This document shows positions 52,018-63,725 of a stretch of 64,000 nucleotides of DNA, piece by piece. Positions within the stretch are counted from its first letter, which is position 1; each line of letters starts with the position of its first letter. The stretch comes from Ischnura elegans (Eukaryota; Arthropoda; Insecta; Odonata; Coenagrionidae). A program made the translations under genes and the position numbers. The notes beneath the pieces were generated by a model. That model was not told the DNA's origin and searched no databases. It saw nothing but the letters and a program-made list of their open reading frames with translations. Location of the stretch: contig NC_060252.1 of the NCBI RefSeq assembly GCF_921293095.1, positions 79,070,866 through 79,134,865 of the forward strand, given 5' to 3'.

Positions 52018-55000
52018 TTATTCCGTTGCTGGCCTCGCTTTGTATGCGTGCTTCCACACCTCGTAGAGGCAAACGGTTGAATGGAATCGGTAGCAAAGCA
52101 CCAATGGCATGCACAGCCTAGTGATGATGGTCCACGCCCATACGCCGTAGAACTCCATGAGGGCAGGCTGCAACTCGGCGCGGTTGTTCTTCAGACGATT
52201 TAGGGCCCATAGTGCGACGTTCGCCACCAGGAGAAACGAGATGACTTGGCGTCCTGGTTTGCTCCTCAATTGTGATGCTGAAACGCATCTTCTCCTCCAG
52301 GCGTCTAGGAGTGCCAGCGTAAGGCACGTGCTTTGAGCGGCAGCCGCGACAGGGGTCAGCGCCAGCAGTAGGGCTGCAGGAGTGTCGGGAACCAACAGCC
52401 ATGCACCCAGGCCCTATTATGTAATCAGAAAGCAACATTGTTGAAGGATTTGATGTAAGTGGCCGTGGATTCTTGTCGCGTTCGGGATCCATAAATTTCC
52501 CCCACTGCTTGTTTTTAAAAATTGTTTCCGATATAAGCTATCAATTAGCTGTTCCTTGTAGCCGTTATTTTTAGCAATTAGTTTAATTGTGTTTAATTCC
52601 TCGTTGAAATTGATAGGGGACATCGGAATATGGAGCAACCTATGTGACATGCTGTGTAAGGCTAACTTCTGAGAGAAACAATGTCTTGAACTGGAGTGTG
52701 ACTTTAAGTGACTTTAAGATTTACTATTTAATGTCCTTAAAAATTCAGAGTATTTAATGAAATGTCTAAAAGGTTGGGTACACAGGAAAAACCATTTCCT
52801 TGGCAACTGCTTAGTGCATCGAGAATAAAATTTGCGTTACCATGGCTCAGTAAGTAAGAAGTTGCGACTCCATGCTTATGTACGAAAACTACTTAAAATT
52901 GTCTCCCCTATCGCCTCCTGAAACACATTGTATATCACCAACGTTACAGACGTCTCGTCCGTCATCATGAGGAGTGAATTAGTTTGAATTAATAGAAAAA
53001 CCGTTGAGATGTATCCATAAACAGCTACAAGTATCATGTTGCCCGGTTACTTCTTACTGGCCGGAAAGGTCTTGGGAATCTGAATTAAATGGTGAGTTCT
53101 ATCGTTTTTGATCCCCGTAAAAAAAGGGATTCCGCTGATTTATAAGGTTACGACCTGTGTATGGATTAAAATTATTTTTATTAAGTCGGTTCTCAACGGC
53201 CTCCTTATCAAGCTTGTCTCAGAAGTTGCTGGAACGATAGACTAATTTTGCGCTATTTCATTCTATCCAGGGGTCCCTAGTGATACTGTTCAGCCGCAGT
53301 AAACTTGTCTCGTTGTCCAAGCCTGCCCAATGCCTACAATGGTCCCTAAGCCTGTTACTCTGAGAAAATATGAGCGTTATATCTAATGCATTTGAGGCGA
53401 TTTTAACGCCTGCTAGGAGTTTCAAACGATTCAAAACTAGCAAATCGACTGGTGTAAGTGGAACCATAATAACTAAGTATTTGACTGAAAATGAAAATTT
53501 TGCTTCTTCATCTGAATTTCGTTTGTAACATTCAATCGCGTTTCGAAATGAAGGTGAAAGTGAATAGCTTTTCTCTTCACAGGGAATGAACCTAGCATCC
53601 TACTCGGATCTTTAACTAGCCTGCGAGTGGAAGTACTGAGTGAATGATGCAGTACATAATGCTAGCTTTGAGATAATATTTTTTTAAATCGGCATTATCT
53701 CACCTGGAAGAGGCAGTATAGGTAGACGCCAGCTTGTGTGACCATTAGAATGATGTGCTCCAGCTGCAAGCGGCGTTCACTTTGAAAGTGCAGTTCCCGT
53801 ACCCGCACCATGCATCCAATGGCTCCCAACGCTGATGCGGCGTACACCGCCAGCTCCCATGCCCGTAAGGGTACGGTGGCTGAAGGGAGTGTCTGTTGTC
53901 GGGACATGGCCAGCGCGGTGAGGAGTGACGTCAGGGTCAGAACAAGCACCAGTACTCCGAGGAATAAACCCCTTCCAGGAACAATATGGAACGAAAAACT
54001 TGTTGAATGAAAAAATAGCAAACTGAGGTCAACAGTATAATTTTGTACCCTTTGAGAGGAGAGAATATACGCTACGTCATCTAGATGCGATAGAATTCAA
54101 TCCGGCCTCATGAACGGCTACTTTAAAGGGAAAAGTTCTTTCGGATGGGTAATCGAATCTTTGCTATAAATAAACGTTTATCATTGTCGGCGTTTAGATG
54201 GGTGACTTGGAGCTAATGAGCCGGTCAAGACAAACACCATGTCATGTCCTAATGACAATGGACAACGCGGCCATCGAAACATCGGCGGAGATGTAGAATG
54301 TGACTTTTATTTGGATTTCCCATTTCTCTGGAATGTATCTCTTGGCTACTAAGCATGTGGAACTGTAAATTATTATGCTCGGCATTCATTGCGTTGGAAT
54401 ATTTAATTTCAAATTATGCTGCTCCTTTTTTGAATTACAATATATACATTATATATTTTTAATGCCTTCTCTCCTTTTATTTACCGGCATACATTTTACG
54501 ACAGCCTAGCGGTTTTCAGTTTAGGCACTTGAGTCTTACAATTTTGATAATACTATAAAAATATGCTACACGGATTAAAATTTCTATCCCTAGCTAATTT
54601 CTAACGACTTCCATTGAATAACCGCGCCGAAGGCGCTAATATATGTGCTGTAGTTGTAGGCCTTGGCTCACCCCAACCAGCCAGTTTACAACAAACAATT
54701 AAAAATAATAGCGCATGTGTATCGTTGCTGGTATAAAGTGTTGTCTGTGTGAAATATAAACTTGAAACTAGATTTTTTTCAATACTAGATTTACAATAAA
54801 AATTCAAAACAGACATTTAAAATATATATTCCTTTTTTCTTTTTTATTGATCAATATTATTTTTTTAATTACCATTCTCGTAATAAGTAATTTTATTATT
54901 ATTTTTAATCTTTTACACAATTTTATTATAAAAATTATAGGAGAATTATCAACAGTTTTTAATACATTATGTTTTTTAATTTTCATTATTGTTTCATTTA

Positions 55001-58000
55001 TGCATAGTGAATTGAACCATGATTAGAAAATAGCCTTTGATTAGAAGGAGATCAGGATACAGTACAGACTCATATGATGGGACTTACACATACATATAGT
55101 AATACCCTATGAGACTGAGAGGTGGCATTAAGTTATTTCAGTTGAGGAAAAAGCTCAGCATGATGCAGAATATGTTTTTGTCGCAGTGGAGGTAGTTGCG
55201 GTCAGTTTGCAGCCAGATTACTGTGCGGTGTCCACCGACGGATTGTGACAAATACCGCTTCGCAAGGGACAAATAACGCTACGCAAGTGCCACCTCTGCC
55301 CCGCCCTAGTTCCGGGCCTGACCTTGGGAACTTGTGATTATAGTTATATCTAGATTCTACGATGCAATCATAGAAGCAAATTCATTCAATAATCCCAAAA
55401 CAACCGTCGCTTGTACTACTTGCCTGTAGGAGGATGCGCAGTCGACGGAGAATCGGCTGCCCGCCCTGCCGGCCCTCCTGATGATCACGCTGACTCCGCT
55501 CTCTTCCCTGCTGCTGTCCGCGTGGGACGAGGGCGTGTCGCGGAAGTAGGGGGCATTGGCGCTGCCCCACATGACGGCCAGGATGACCGCGCAGAGGAGG
55601 CTGTACTCGACGGTGAAGGGGAAGAGGAACGGCGAAGACTCCTCCAACAGCGATGCCATTATGTGCGTGTTGCGGCAGCGAAACTTGGTGAGGTGGGCGT
55701 CGGAAGATACTGAAACACAAACGCCGTTTAAAAGCAGAAATTCAGACACTGTTTTAGTATCACGGGGGAAAAATACCGTCCAATTTTGGCAGTTGTGAAT
55801 CGCTTCTGGCGGTGAGGTATATCCTTTACGAGTGCGAGAAGTACAGGGTTTTTTTTTGCACGGATGACAAAAAAAATAGGTTGGTAGAGAATATTTTAAG
55901 GAATGATAATAGAAGTAAATAGAAACTTGAAGCTTGTGCGAGGTGGAAGGGCTCCATATTATCTATATAAGACACATCTGTTATCTCCACAATTTATAAA
56001 AAAATTGACCGGTTTCGGCTGTTCAACCATTATAAAAAAATATTCAACCATTATCAAGTATAGAAAACACATTTTTATGCACTGTCATATAAGTACAGAA
56101 AATATGACAGTACATAAAAAATGTATTTTCTGTACTTGATAGTGGTGTAAGAGCCGAAACCGGTAAAAAAAAATATTGTGGAAGTAACAAAGGGTCTGTC
56201 ATTGTTTATAATGGAACAATGAAAAGCGCAGGTCTTATGAAAGAGCCAAAGCTCCTATCTCCTTTATTTACGAGAGTTGCCCAGGAAGGAATGCACCGTA
56301 TTTATTTTCTTCGACTTTTATTTTTTGCACAATATGAGAATTACACAGACGAAAGAATGATGTTTTAGCTACAGCCCCTATTTTTCCACTTATTCTCCTT
56401 CCCATTCTGTGGCCTTCCTCAAGCGCGAAACAATGACGTGTATGCCTTGTTGGTACCTATCCTTGCTCTGGTCACGGATCCATTTCTTCACTGAGTGAAT
56501 CACGCCCTCGTCATTCTCATAATGTCTTCCATGAATGGCATCCTGTAATGGCCCAAACAAATGGAAGTGGAATGAAGGGAGGTCAGGGGTATAGGGTTAA
56601 TGGAGTAATGCTGTCCTATCCTGTTTTTCCATGTGTTCATCGTAACATTTCCTCGGTTTTTATGGCGCCGAAGTCGCCGGAAGAGCGTCTTGAGGTATGT
56701 TAATGTGTTGACTTATGGTTCTGAATTAATGGTTCCTCCTCGCTGCATCAACAGTATGACAATGGCAACACCATCTCGCTGCAACATGTCAGGTTTGACA
56801 GCCATGGATGGTCCCTTCGCAGGCCAACTTTTTCATGTTCTTTTTCAAGACTTCAATTTTTGAGCTATTTAGGGTAAAATAAGCATGCTCATTTCAAAAC
56901 TATAGTTCTTCTTTCATGTCAAGTTTTTCAGTATTCCTAGTGTAATTGTGACCAGTCACTGCTTGATTGAGCGTCGGTTACAGGAGTCATCTTCGCTCTC
57001 CAATTGGCTGACATTAACCTTATGCGGCTCTTGCTGGGTGACTGACACCGTTGGAGGCCAGCTACAAGCGCATAGTTGTCTACTTATGAAAGTTTTAATA
57101 TAGTGAGACGCAGGCACGTAGTCCGAAATTTTTTCAACGGGGTATTTCAATGTTTTGCGGTTTCCATGCGCTGAATTTTGTTGTCATTTCACGCGCATCG
57201 GTAAACCGCAATATTTAATATATCACCTAAAAATTTCGTTTGAATATTGCTGAAAGTTAAATTCACCGTTGGTTATTGTCAGGCGTTATGAAATGTAACT
57301 GTATCAAGAAGTGGAGGGTCAGAGTATAGGTGCTCCTAGGCTGCAATCTGACGTAGAATGCGAGTTTCTTTTTACAAAGTTAGCAGAGTTAAGTTTTTAT
57401 TTACATCCATTTTCCGTCTTGAATTTTTTTTATTTCAAATTATTTATATATTTTATTTATATATATGGACAAATTCCACTCCATCACGCTTGGTTCTTCT
57501 AATTTCCTGTCTGCTTGTGCTAGTCGACCTCTTAAGACAAACAGCAATGCACTCGTTAGGCAAGCCATTTGTTTGCCTATTTTAAGGTGAACATTAGTGC
57601 TCAAGATAAATCATTGGCCCCGCACAAAGTGAACAAGCTGTATTTCAGGAGTAAACTGACCTGGAGGAAAGGATTACTATACATTTCTATTTGGTATTAC
57701 TATGATTTGGCGAGAGCCCAAAGATCACTCACGTTGTTGCTTTTTAATAGCAAAAAAAGTCTGTATACAACAAGAAAATCAAATGTGAAAATGAGTAATC
57801 TAGTTATTCATCATATATACGCCCTGTGCTTCATCTAGCTAAAATTCCAGTGCCAATTTTCAATTTATCTCATTTCATCTCTTTGCAAATGCAGGAATAC
57901 GAATCTGGTGAATATTGAATTGACCCCTTTGATGAATATAATGAAATTGATGGTGATTCCGTTAGCAAGGGATCTGTTCAGCATGAGTCGAATGATTTGG

Positions 58001-61000
58001 AACGAGACTGGAAACTCTCTTAAATAGATTGTCACAGATAAATGTCCAAAAATTAAGCACGCCAGAAAAAAAAGCTTGACGCGAAAATGTTTACCTTAAT
58101 ATTTATATGTTTCGTTTATTAAGAAATCCACTATTTGATTTATTGCAATTTTTACTTGCAATAACTTTATATTGCTCTTATATGAATGAACTCATTCTGT
58201 ATGGGCAGTATATGATGTAAAACTTCCCTTTAAAATCATTCTTATGCAAATTTTGTATAGCACATGAAACTAAAAGAGGATATACTGTAGCTCAAAAAGT
58301 TGAAGTGATAGATAAAGACTGAGATTATTTTCTTATTCAGGAAGCAAAAGTTAGTCAAAAACTAAAGTCAATCAAAAACCAAAGTAAAACCAAGACTCAG
58401 ATCTAAGACAATACATTTTTTTCCCAGTGTAACAGGTCATCAAAATTGAATTGGAGATATGGAGGAAAATCTTATGGAATGTGGCAATGATCGTAATAGC
58501 GTGGGATATTGGCGATGAAAAATTAAAATAAATAATATAATTTTCGCGAAAAAATACACTCCTGAGGTTAGGAAACAATGGAGAATCCTCCTGTAATATC
58601 TCTTCCTGGCGTAAGGTGCGAGTGAAAGTGCGGGGAGGAGAGACTCCGAAAACAGTCACCTGAGCTAAGATCATTACATCTGAGATTAAGGGACGAATAG
58701 TCAGACGGTACGTGCTTATTGGGAGTGAGACTTACCTCCCTCGTGTTCCATCTGTCGATTGTGAAGTAGATGAAGGATATCGTGCTTGGTCTCCTGGACG
58801 AGAGCGTTCAGCCATTCACACATGTTGGTTGCAATCATATGCATTAGGCCAAAGCGGACTACTATCTGGTATTTGCGGAGCGCCATTATCTGTAATGAAT
58901 CACTGAATAATGAGGTGCATTTTTTAAAGAGTAATAGTTGATAATTGCTCATAATTAATGACAATACTGTGCGATGAAAATGAAAGTTGAGGAAATATGG
59001 AGATCAAAACTTTCATCTGCTGTGGTCTTAGACATTTTTTCTGCTGATACGTTTTTTATGGCACCATTTTACCCAGGTATATATTAGGCTAAAAGTCACG
59101 CCTTTCTTTACTCCTGGTTATATAATATTGGAGGTCGCAAGTAGAATTACATGGCAATGCGCCTGCAATATTTCTTGGCGTGTGCAATCAATTTGTTATT
59201 ATTATGCAATGAAAAATACCCATGTTACACATATACACTTGCAGTTCACGGTCATCTTAGCTATTTTGGCATCTATTCCATATGAATTAAGATACGCGTT
59301 ATTCAATCAACTACCTATCTAAAATTGGTAACCATTGTGATTGGCTAAGGCATCATCGTTGCCCTTCTGGAGCATAATAACATTAATTGCAGTAAAATAC
59401 ACTCTTCGTGCTTTACAACTGCAATTTTCTGCAGAGGATATATATCTTCAAGAACATTTTTTATTATTGTGCGAATCGACTTCTATGCATGGGGTCAAGA
59501 TTGAAATGCCCAAAACGTAGATAACATAATGAATCTGGAAGGGATGATTGGCTTACTATGACGATAATCCTTTTTTCATGTTTTTAATCTATATTGGAAT
59601 TTTCATTTCCAATTAACAAAATATTCTCGAAGAAGGAAAAGAATCTTACTGTTAACGCAATATATTCGCAGGTTTACAATTTACTTTGCTATTTTCATTT
59701 CTCATAGTAGGAAAGTATAGGTTTCAAAGTTGGGCTAAGATCTTGAATACTGCGTAGTCAGTTTTCACGCTCTCGTTAATGTTTTCCTCTTAGTTCACAC
59801 CATTTCACCAAAGTTTGGCACCATTTCAGCCAAAATACTTTACATTTTGACTTAAAAAAAAATAACTTTACGTTGCCTCGATGAAAGGGCCAAGTAGATT
59901 TTTTGAGACCAACCTTATTGTTAGCGAAGATGAAGACCATCTGGACGGACGTGAAGACAATGCGTGAGAGTGGATTGATGGCCAGGAACACGTTGCTACA
60001 CTCGGGGCCTTTGATTAGTTCGAAGTATTGACCGAACTCCAAACCCGAGTAAATGACACTACCCACGCCAAACGCTGTAGAAGAAGGAGATAGAGGTGAG
60101 GTTATTGTGCAATGGTCTTGGTCACCTTATAGCGAACGTCCATTAATTCGCGAGACAATTTTGACAACTTTCGCACTCCTTCTCCCCTTAGCTTTGGTTC
60201 AGCCCTCTCCTCCTATGTCACGTGATATTTATCAAAATGTGTATTTGTATGAAAATTTTTATTTGATTGCGTTGGATTTACTTGAAATACATTATTTGCG
60301 TCGTTATATTTTTTAGACTAGTACTTTAGAGTACAGCAAACATAGACTAGAATCATAGTATGAAATGGAACTATTAAATTCTTAAAGAACTGCTTCTCAC
60401 ACTTAAACTCAGTTTTTTTTGCAGAAGTAAGTAGTTTATACGCCGAGATCTCTGCTGACGGTACATGAGATTCGGCTCGACCCTCTCCCCCTTAACCACT
60501 ACATCATTGACCACAGAAGTACGTCTCTCTTTGATCCTTCCGCATATATCAGCCATATCCATGGATGGGATTTGAATACTTACCTACTACTCCAGCTCGG
60601 AGACAAAAGCAGCCATGCCGTACTTGTCGAGAGTCCGATCGTTTTACGCGTAGCATGCTTCCTGTTGTGAACAAAATTTTTTGGTTGTTAAATACGACTC
60701 CATATATTTCATGCCCTTTTTAAGCTGATTACCTTAAAGGTTAATTACATTAGTATGCGAAACTACGATCACTTATGTCACAATCTTGTAGGGGCGGCAA
60801 AAACTTGGAAGTAAAATGATTTTGGTGTACCCCTTTTAGGAATAATATCTTTAAAATGTTAACTATAGGAATAATTGTGTTTTTATTTATTGCACTATTC
60901 AAAGCTTAATGTCGTCAAGCGGTGAACTTACCGCGTCTTTTGCCTTCAAAATTTTCCATTGACTTTTAGAGGATGCTGACTTAAACGCAAGCATGCCGCG

Positions 61001-62798
61001 AATGAGTGGTAGGAAACCTTGTGTCTTACTTAATAAACTTTGTTTTTGAAAATTTTGTAAAGAATTAATTAACTGTCCTAACGGAGATCAGCGTAGGGAA
61101 TTTATCATTCTATTCAACCACATAAAATATTCGTTATTTATTTTCTGCTCATGGAGCTCTATGAATTTTGCATCATGTAGCTTCGAAATATAGGAAAATA
61201 TAAATTTTCACTGAAGTCCTCTCAGTTTTTCATGAAAATCACTCTTTAAGCCCTTTTTTGTCAACCGTCGTATGGTGCACCGTAGTATATGAATAGCAAG
61301 TCTATTCAATGCTTCTAGTTAGTCTTTATTTTTTTCCTATTTCAAAACCTCCTCATAACGAGTCTTTCTGACTTATTCAGGAGGTTTGTATTTTCTATAT
61401 TTATGTTGGATATGAGATTAAAAAGATATGAAAGCAAGTGAAAAGCTCTTTCGACTGCAACTCGGGCTATTCGCTGGGAAAACACCCAGTCCTTCAGATC
61501 TGAAGGTATAAAACCAATCAATGAGTTAATATTATGGGAAATATGCTATTTCATGAGGCCAACGAAAACTGAAATGAATCGCTAATCACTGGCTGCGACG
61601 TCCTCGAATTGGATGCTAAAAGGAAATTATCCTGCTCTATATTATCCAGGCATTTCTAACGAAATCAGTAGATGACGGTAGAAAATGTTTTAATAATAGA
61701 AATATTTTTACCGTAACGATTTATTTCGATAATTTTTGATAAAATGTAAAACTTATAAGCCAAAAGCACGAGAATTTTTTTCGGTTACGGCAACGTTCAA
61801 ATTTTTACCTTCGGACTGAAAATACTAAATATCTTGTATACCCTCTCAAACTACGAGTAAATAAATAAATATTGAATTTTTTATTCTGAGTATTACGGCT
61901 TACCGGAATGAGTCTGCGAGGCCGATGCGTCCGGATGCTCTCTTAGGAGCGAAGCGTAGGTGAAGAGCAAAAAGAAAAGGCTGCCATGGTACAAGTAGAG
62001 CTTGAATGCCTGTTGGGGTGATAGTTATTTTAACGCCTTCTCTCTCACAAGGAGAATGGCTGATGAATCATAATGTATCTAAGAACCTATTTTTAGTTAT
62101 TTTCACAGGATAAAAACGTCAACTAGATTAAGAGCAAGATATTGGATGCTAGAAAATATGTGAAAATATATCTGTAGGTGTTAGCCCTACGTGTGAGACC
62201 GACGCAAAATTGATAATGCAATGAAAAAAATGGAAATAGATCACACGGAAATAGTAATAATTGACTGAAATTTGAAAACGAAATATCTCCGAATTTTTTT
62301 TAGAATTCTGGGAATATATAAGAAATTGTGATGCCGTTCTGGGGAGAAATTATCTGGTCTATTAATTTTTTGGCCTAAATAACATCGAATGACACACGTT
62401 TGGTCACATTGTGTTATGTATGGTTCTGAGTGGTCAATGAACCAAAGAAATACTGCCGAGAATATGTACTTCAATGTGTACATTTCTATGGTGAAGTATG
62501 TCTACGTTATCATTTTATCTCATTAGTTTGACGAATCTTTCGACAAGATCAGTTTCATACTGTGATGTAAAGATAACAGTTTTACTTTCGTGACAGATTT
62601 GTGGAGTGGTGCGCGTACTGTTCGGATGCGTCACGGTGAATCTAATTATCTCACGCAGTGAAAAGGGTCGATATGCTCACATCGTGGAATCCAGACGGTG
62701 GCTGGTCGACCGCGACTGCTTCAGTGACAGGCAGTGCCACTCCAAGGACCACAACTAGCTTACCGTAGAAGGCGGAGAGTGTTGCGACCAAAGCGGCG
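52018..62798 (-). CDS. Otopetrin-family proton channel, seven exons, 5' part outside the window
   Basis: A multipass plasma-membrane proton channel. Exons: 62,798-62,681; 62,009-61,904; 60,074-59,914; 58,889-58,736; 55,709-55,424; 53,971-53,704; 52,413-52,018 (stop). All have AG acceptors, and the junction phases agree throughout, giving about 495 residues. Diagnostic stretches: LSAFYGKLVVVLGVALPVTE, GSVIYSGLEFGQYFE, FGLMHMIATNMCEWLNAL (then QETKHDILH), SPFLFPFTVEYSLLCAV and, near the end, EFYGVWAWTIITRLCMPL (then CYRFHSTVCLYEVWKHAYK). The hydrophobic segments fit the second half-barrel of the 12-helix fold. The exon at 55,424 uses a GC donor (CAG then GCAAGT); all others use GT. The N-terminus and first helices must lie upstream (beyond 62,798, probably beyond the window). 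I see no stop or frameshift; it looks functional. Introns carry several transposon remnants. Confidence 0.9.
52420..52665 (-). pseudogene. Penelope-like/other RT fragment in the last intron (fossil)
   Basis: The frame reads MSHRLLHIPMSPINFNEELN, then TIKLIAKNNGYKEQLIDSLY, resembling the stretch after the RT core in Penelope-like reverse transcriptases (RL..iPLs...y..El..Ik.iA..NGy). It is a short, broken remnant between the last two otopetrin exons. Family assignment is tentative. Confidence 0.4.
54600..54735 (-). repeat. LINE 3' untranslated region fragment
   Basis: The sequence from CGCGCCGAAGGCGC through CAACCAGCCAGTTTACA to TAGCGCATGTGT matches, with substitutions, the 3' end of the LINE fragment at 15,205-15,320. 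On the minus strand the shared end can fold as GCGCC-TTC-GGCGC. It lies in an otopetrin intron. The following AT-rich stretch (54,830-55,020) has no gene. Confidence 0.6.
55985..56190. repeat. Foldback (long hairpin) repeat
   Basis: The two arms are inverted copies. One runs GACCGGTTTCGGCT, ACCATTATCAAGTA, AAAACACATTTTTATG, ACTGTCATAT (56,008-56,090). The other runs ATATGACAGT, ACATAAAAAATGT, GTACTTGATAGTGG, AGCCGAAACCGGT (56,102-56,167). Transcribed, it forms a hairpin with about 70-80 paired bases. The end word CGAAACCGG also occurs in the short repeat at about 45,820, hinting at a mobile family. Confidence 0.7.
56395..56850 (-). pseudogene. Mariner transposase C-terminal remnant
   Basis: The minus-strand frame reads VTMNTW-like sequence, then FHFHLFGPLQDAIHGRHYEN, DEGVIHSVKKWIRDQ and IHVIVSRLRKATEWEGE. 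The FHLFGPLK...GrhF..DeeV...v..Wl.eQ pattern is the C-terminus of mariner (Tc1/mariner) transposases. The part upstream (to about 56,850) has GGTINSEP, then a stop, and LKTLFRRLRRHKN in line with the family, followed by loss of the catalytic HDNARPH-like block. At least two stops are present. It is an old relic in the intron between otopetrin exons 58,736 and 55,709. Confidence 0.7.
56900..58735. other. Otopetrin intron, no recognisable gene
   Basis: AT-rich intron sequence with short open frames of no known domain. Nothing delimited is visible. Confidence 0.5.
60075..61903. other. Otopetrin intron, no recognisable gene
   Basis: AT-rich intron sequence. A 62-codon minus-strand frame at 60,374-60,562 is basic but unrecognised. 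No transposon ends were found. Confidence 0.5.
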
Positions 62799-62809
62799 CT
62801 GCAACAGGA

Positions 62810-63180
62810 GAGAAATGGTGAGGCATATTTAGCAAGGAAAATGAGACTACAACGACGCCATTGAGAACCCTCGGATTCTGTCGATGTTTTTGGCGAAAAA
62901 AACAATAATGTGCAATATTGCAGCCTTGTGAGCAAGATGTTATTGGAGAATAAAAGAAAATGTAAAAATGCGCTTACAAATGAATAGTTAATCAAAGTAG
63001 GAGCAGTCAAACAGTAATTGATTGAATGACAAAATGATAGGCATTACTTGGATAAAATAGCTATTGCTCTCTTTGTCAGAGGAAACTTAAAGGAATGGTC
63101 ATATATACTTTTAATTATGTTTTAAAAGGTTCCACAATGTAGCAATATAGTTAATCGTTTAGGCAAGCTTCTCTCGGGAT
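62810..63180. other. Otopetrin upstream intron sequence
   Basis: The frame reading upstream from 62,798 stays open for some codons, but its wording is not otopetrin-like and an AG acceptor (CTGTTGCAG) precedes the exon, so this is intron. No further exon was found up to the window end. Confidence 0.5.
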
Positions 63181-63182
63181 TT

Positions 63183-63260
63183 CCACCGCGTTGGAAACTT
63201 CATTTCTGTAGACGCTTCGAGCTCCAACTAGGGGTTCATCCTCAGGGCTACTGAGTTTCG
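63183..63260 (-). repeat. Penelope-type terminal module with degenerate hammerhead core
   Basis: On the minus strand CTGAGGA (63,245-63,239) is followed by a possible stem region and GAAGCGTC (63,218-63,211). The tail CGCGGTGGAAATCCCGAGAG then matches the copies at 15.1 and 63.7 kb. The GAAA core is changed to GAAG here. Confidence 0.6.
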
Positions 63261-63639
63261 TTTCGAGGAAATTAGCTTTTTATCGTGAAGTTATTTGTTT
63301 CTGGTTAAATTTATTATAGTCTGATACAACGATAATATAACCTTGAGGAAAGATTAAGCACTCAAAAAACCGTAAGTTCGACTGTGGCGGCGTCAATCAC
63401 TCCCGCGGCGACTTTAGAATTACTCTCCACGGAAGTAGGTTATTCCAGGGAGTCTTTTTTTTCGTTATGTTTTACCATTTTTTCTCGTTTTAGTGGGCCG
63501 CATCACGTAAGAGTAGTTTGAACGAAACGAATTAAGGTCAATAAATGGCGAAAATGATGCACCAAGTTAATTGTAACCATGTGACACAGCAATAAAAAAG
63601 CAAATAACTCCACGATAACAAGTTTAATTCCCTCGGAAC

Positions 63640-63725
63640 GACATATAGCAGACCTGAGGATCATCCACGAGTCGTAGCTCGAAACGTCGGCAGAAATGGA
63701 CTTTCTAACCCGGTGGGAATCACGA
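63640..63725 (+). repeat. Penelope-type terminal module with hammerhead-like core
   Basis: On the + strand CTGAGGA (63,654-63,660) is followed by a CGAG/CTCG hairpin and GAAACGTC (63,681-63,688). Next come GGCAGAAATGGACTTTC and CCGGTGGGAATCACGAGAG. It is the same module as at 63.2 kb but inverted relative to it. The element body is absent. Confidence 0.65.

Noticed and set aside
53258-53467. Possible extra otopetrin exon (VDLLVLNRLKLLAGVKIAS...)
   Set aside because: The exons at 53,704 and 52,413 already join in phase, the wording is not otopetrin-like, and the splice sites are poor. Perhaps an unrecognised repeat fragment.
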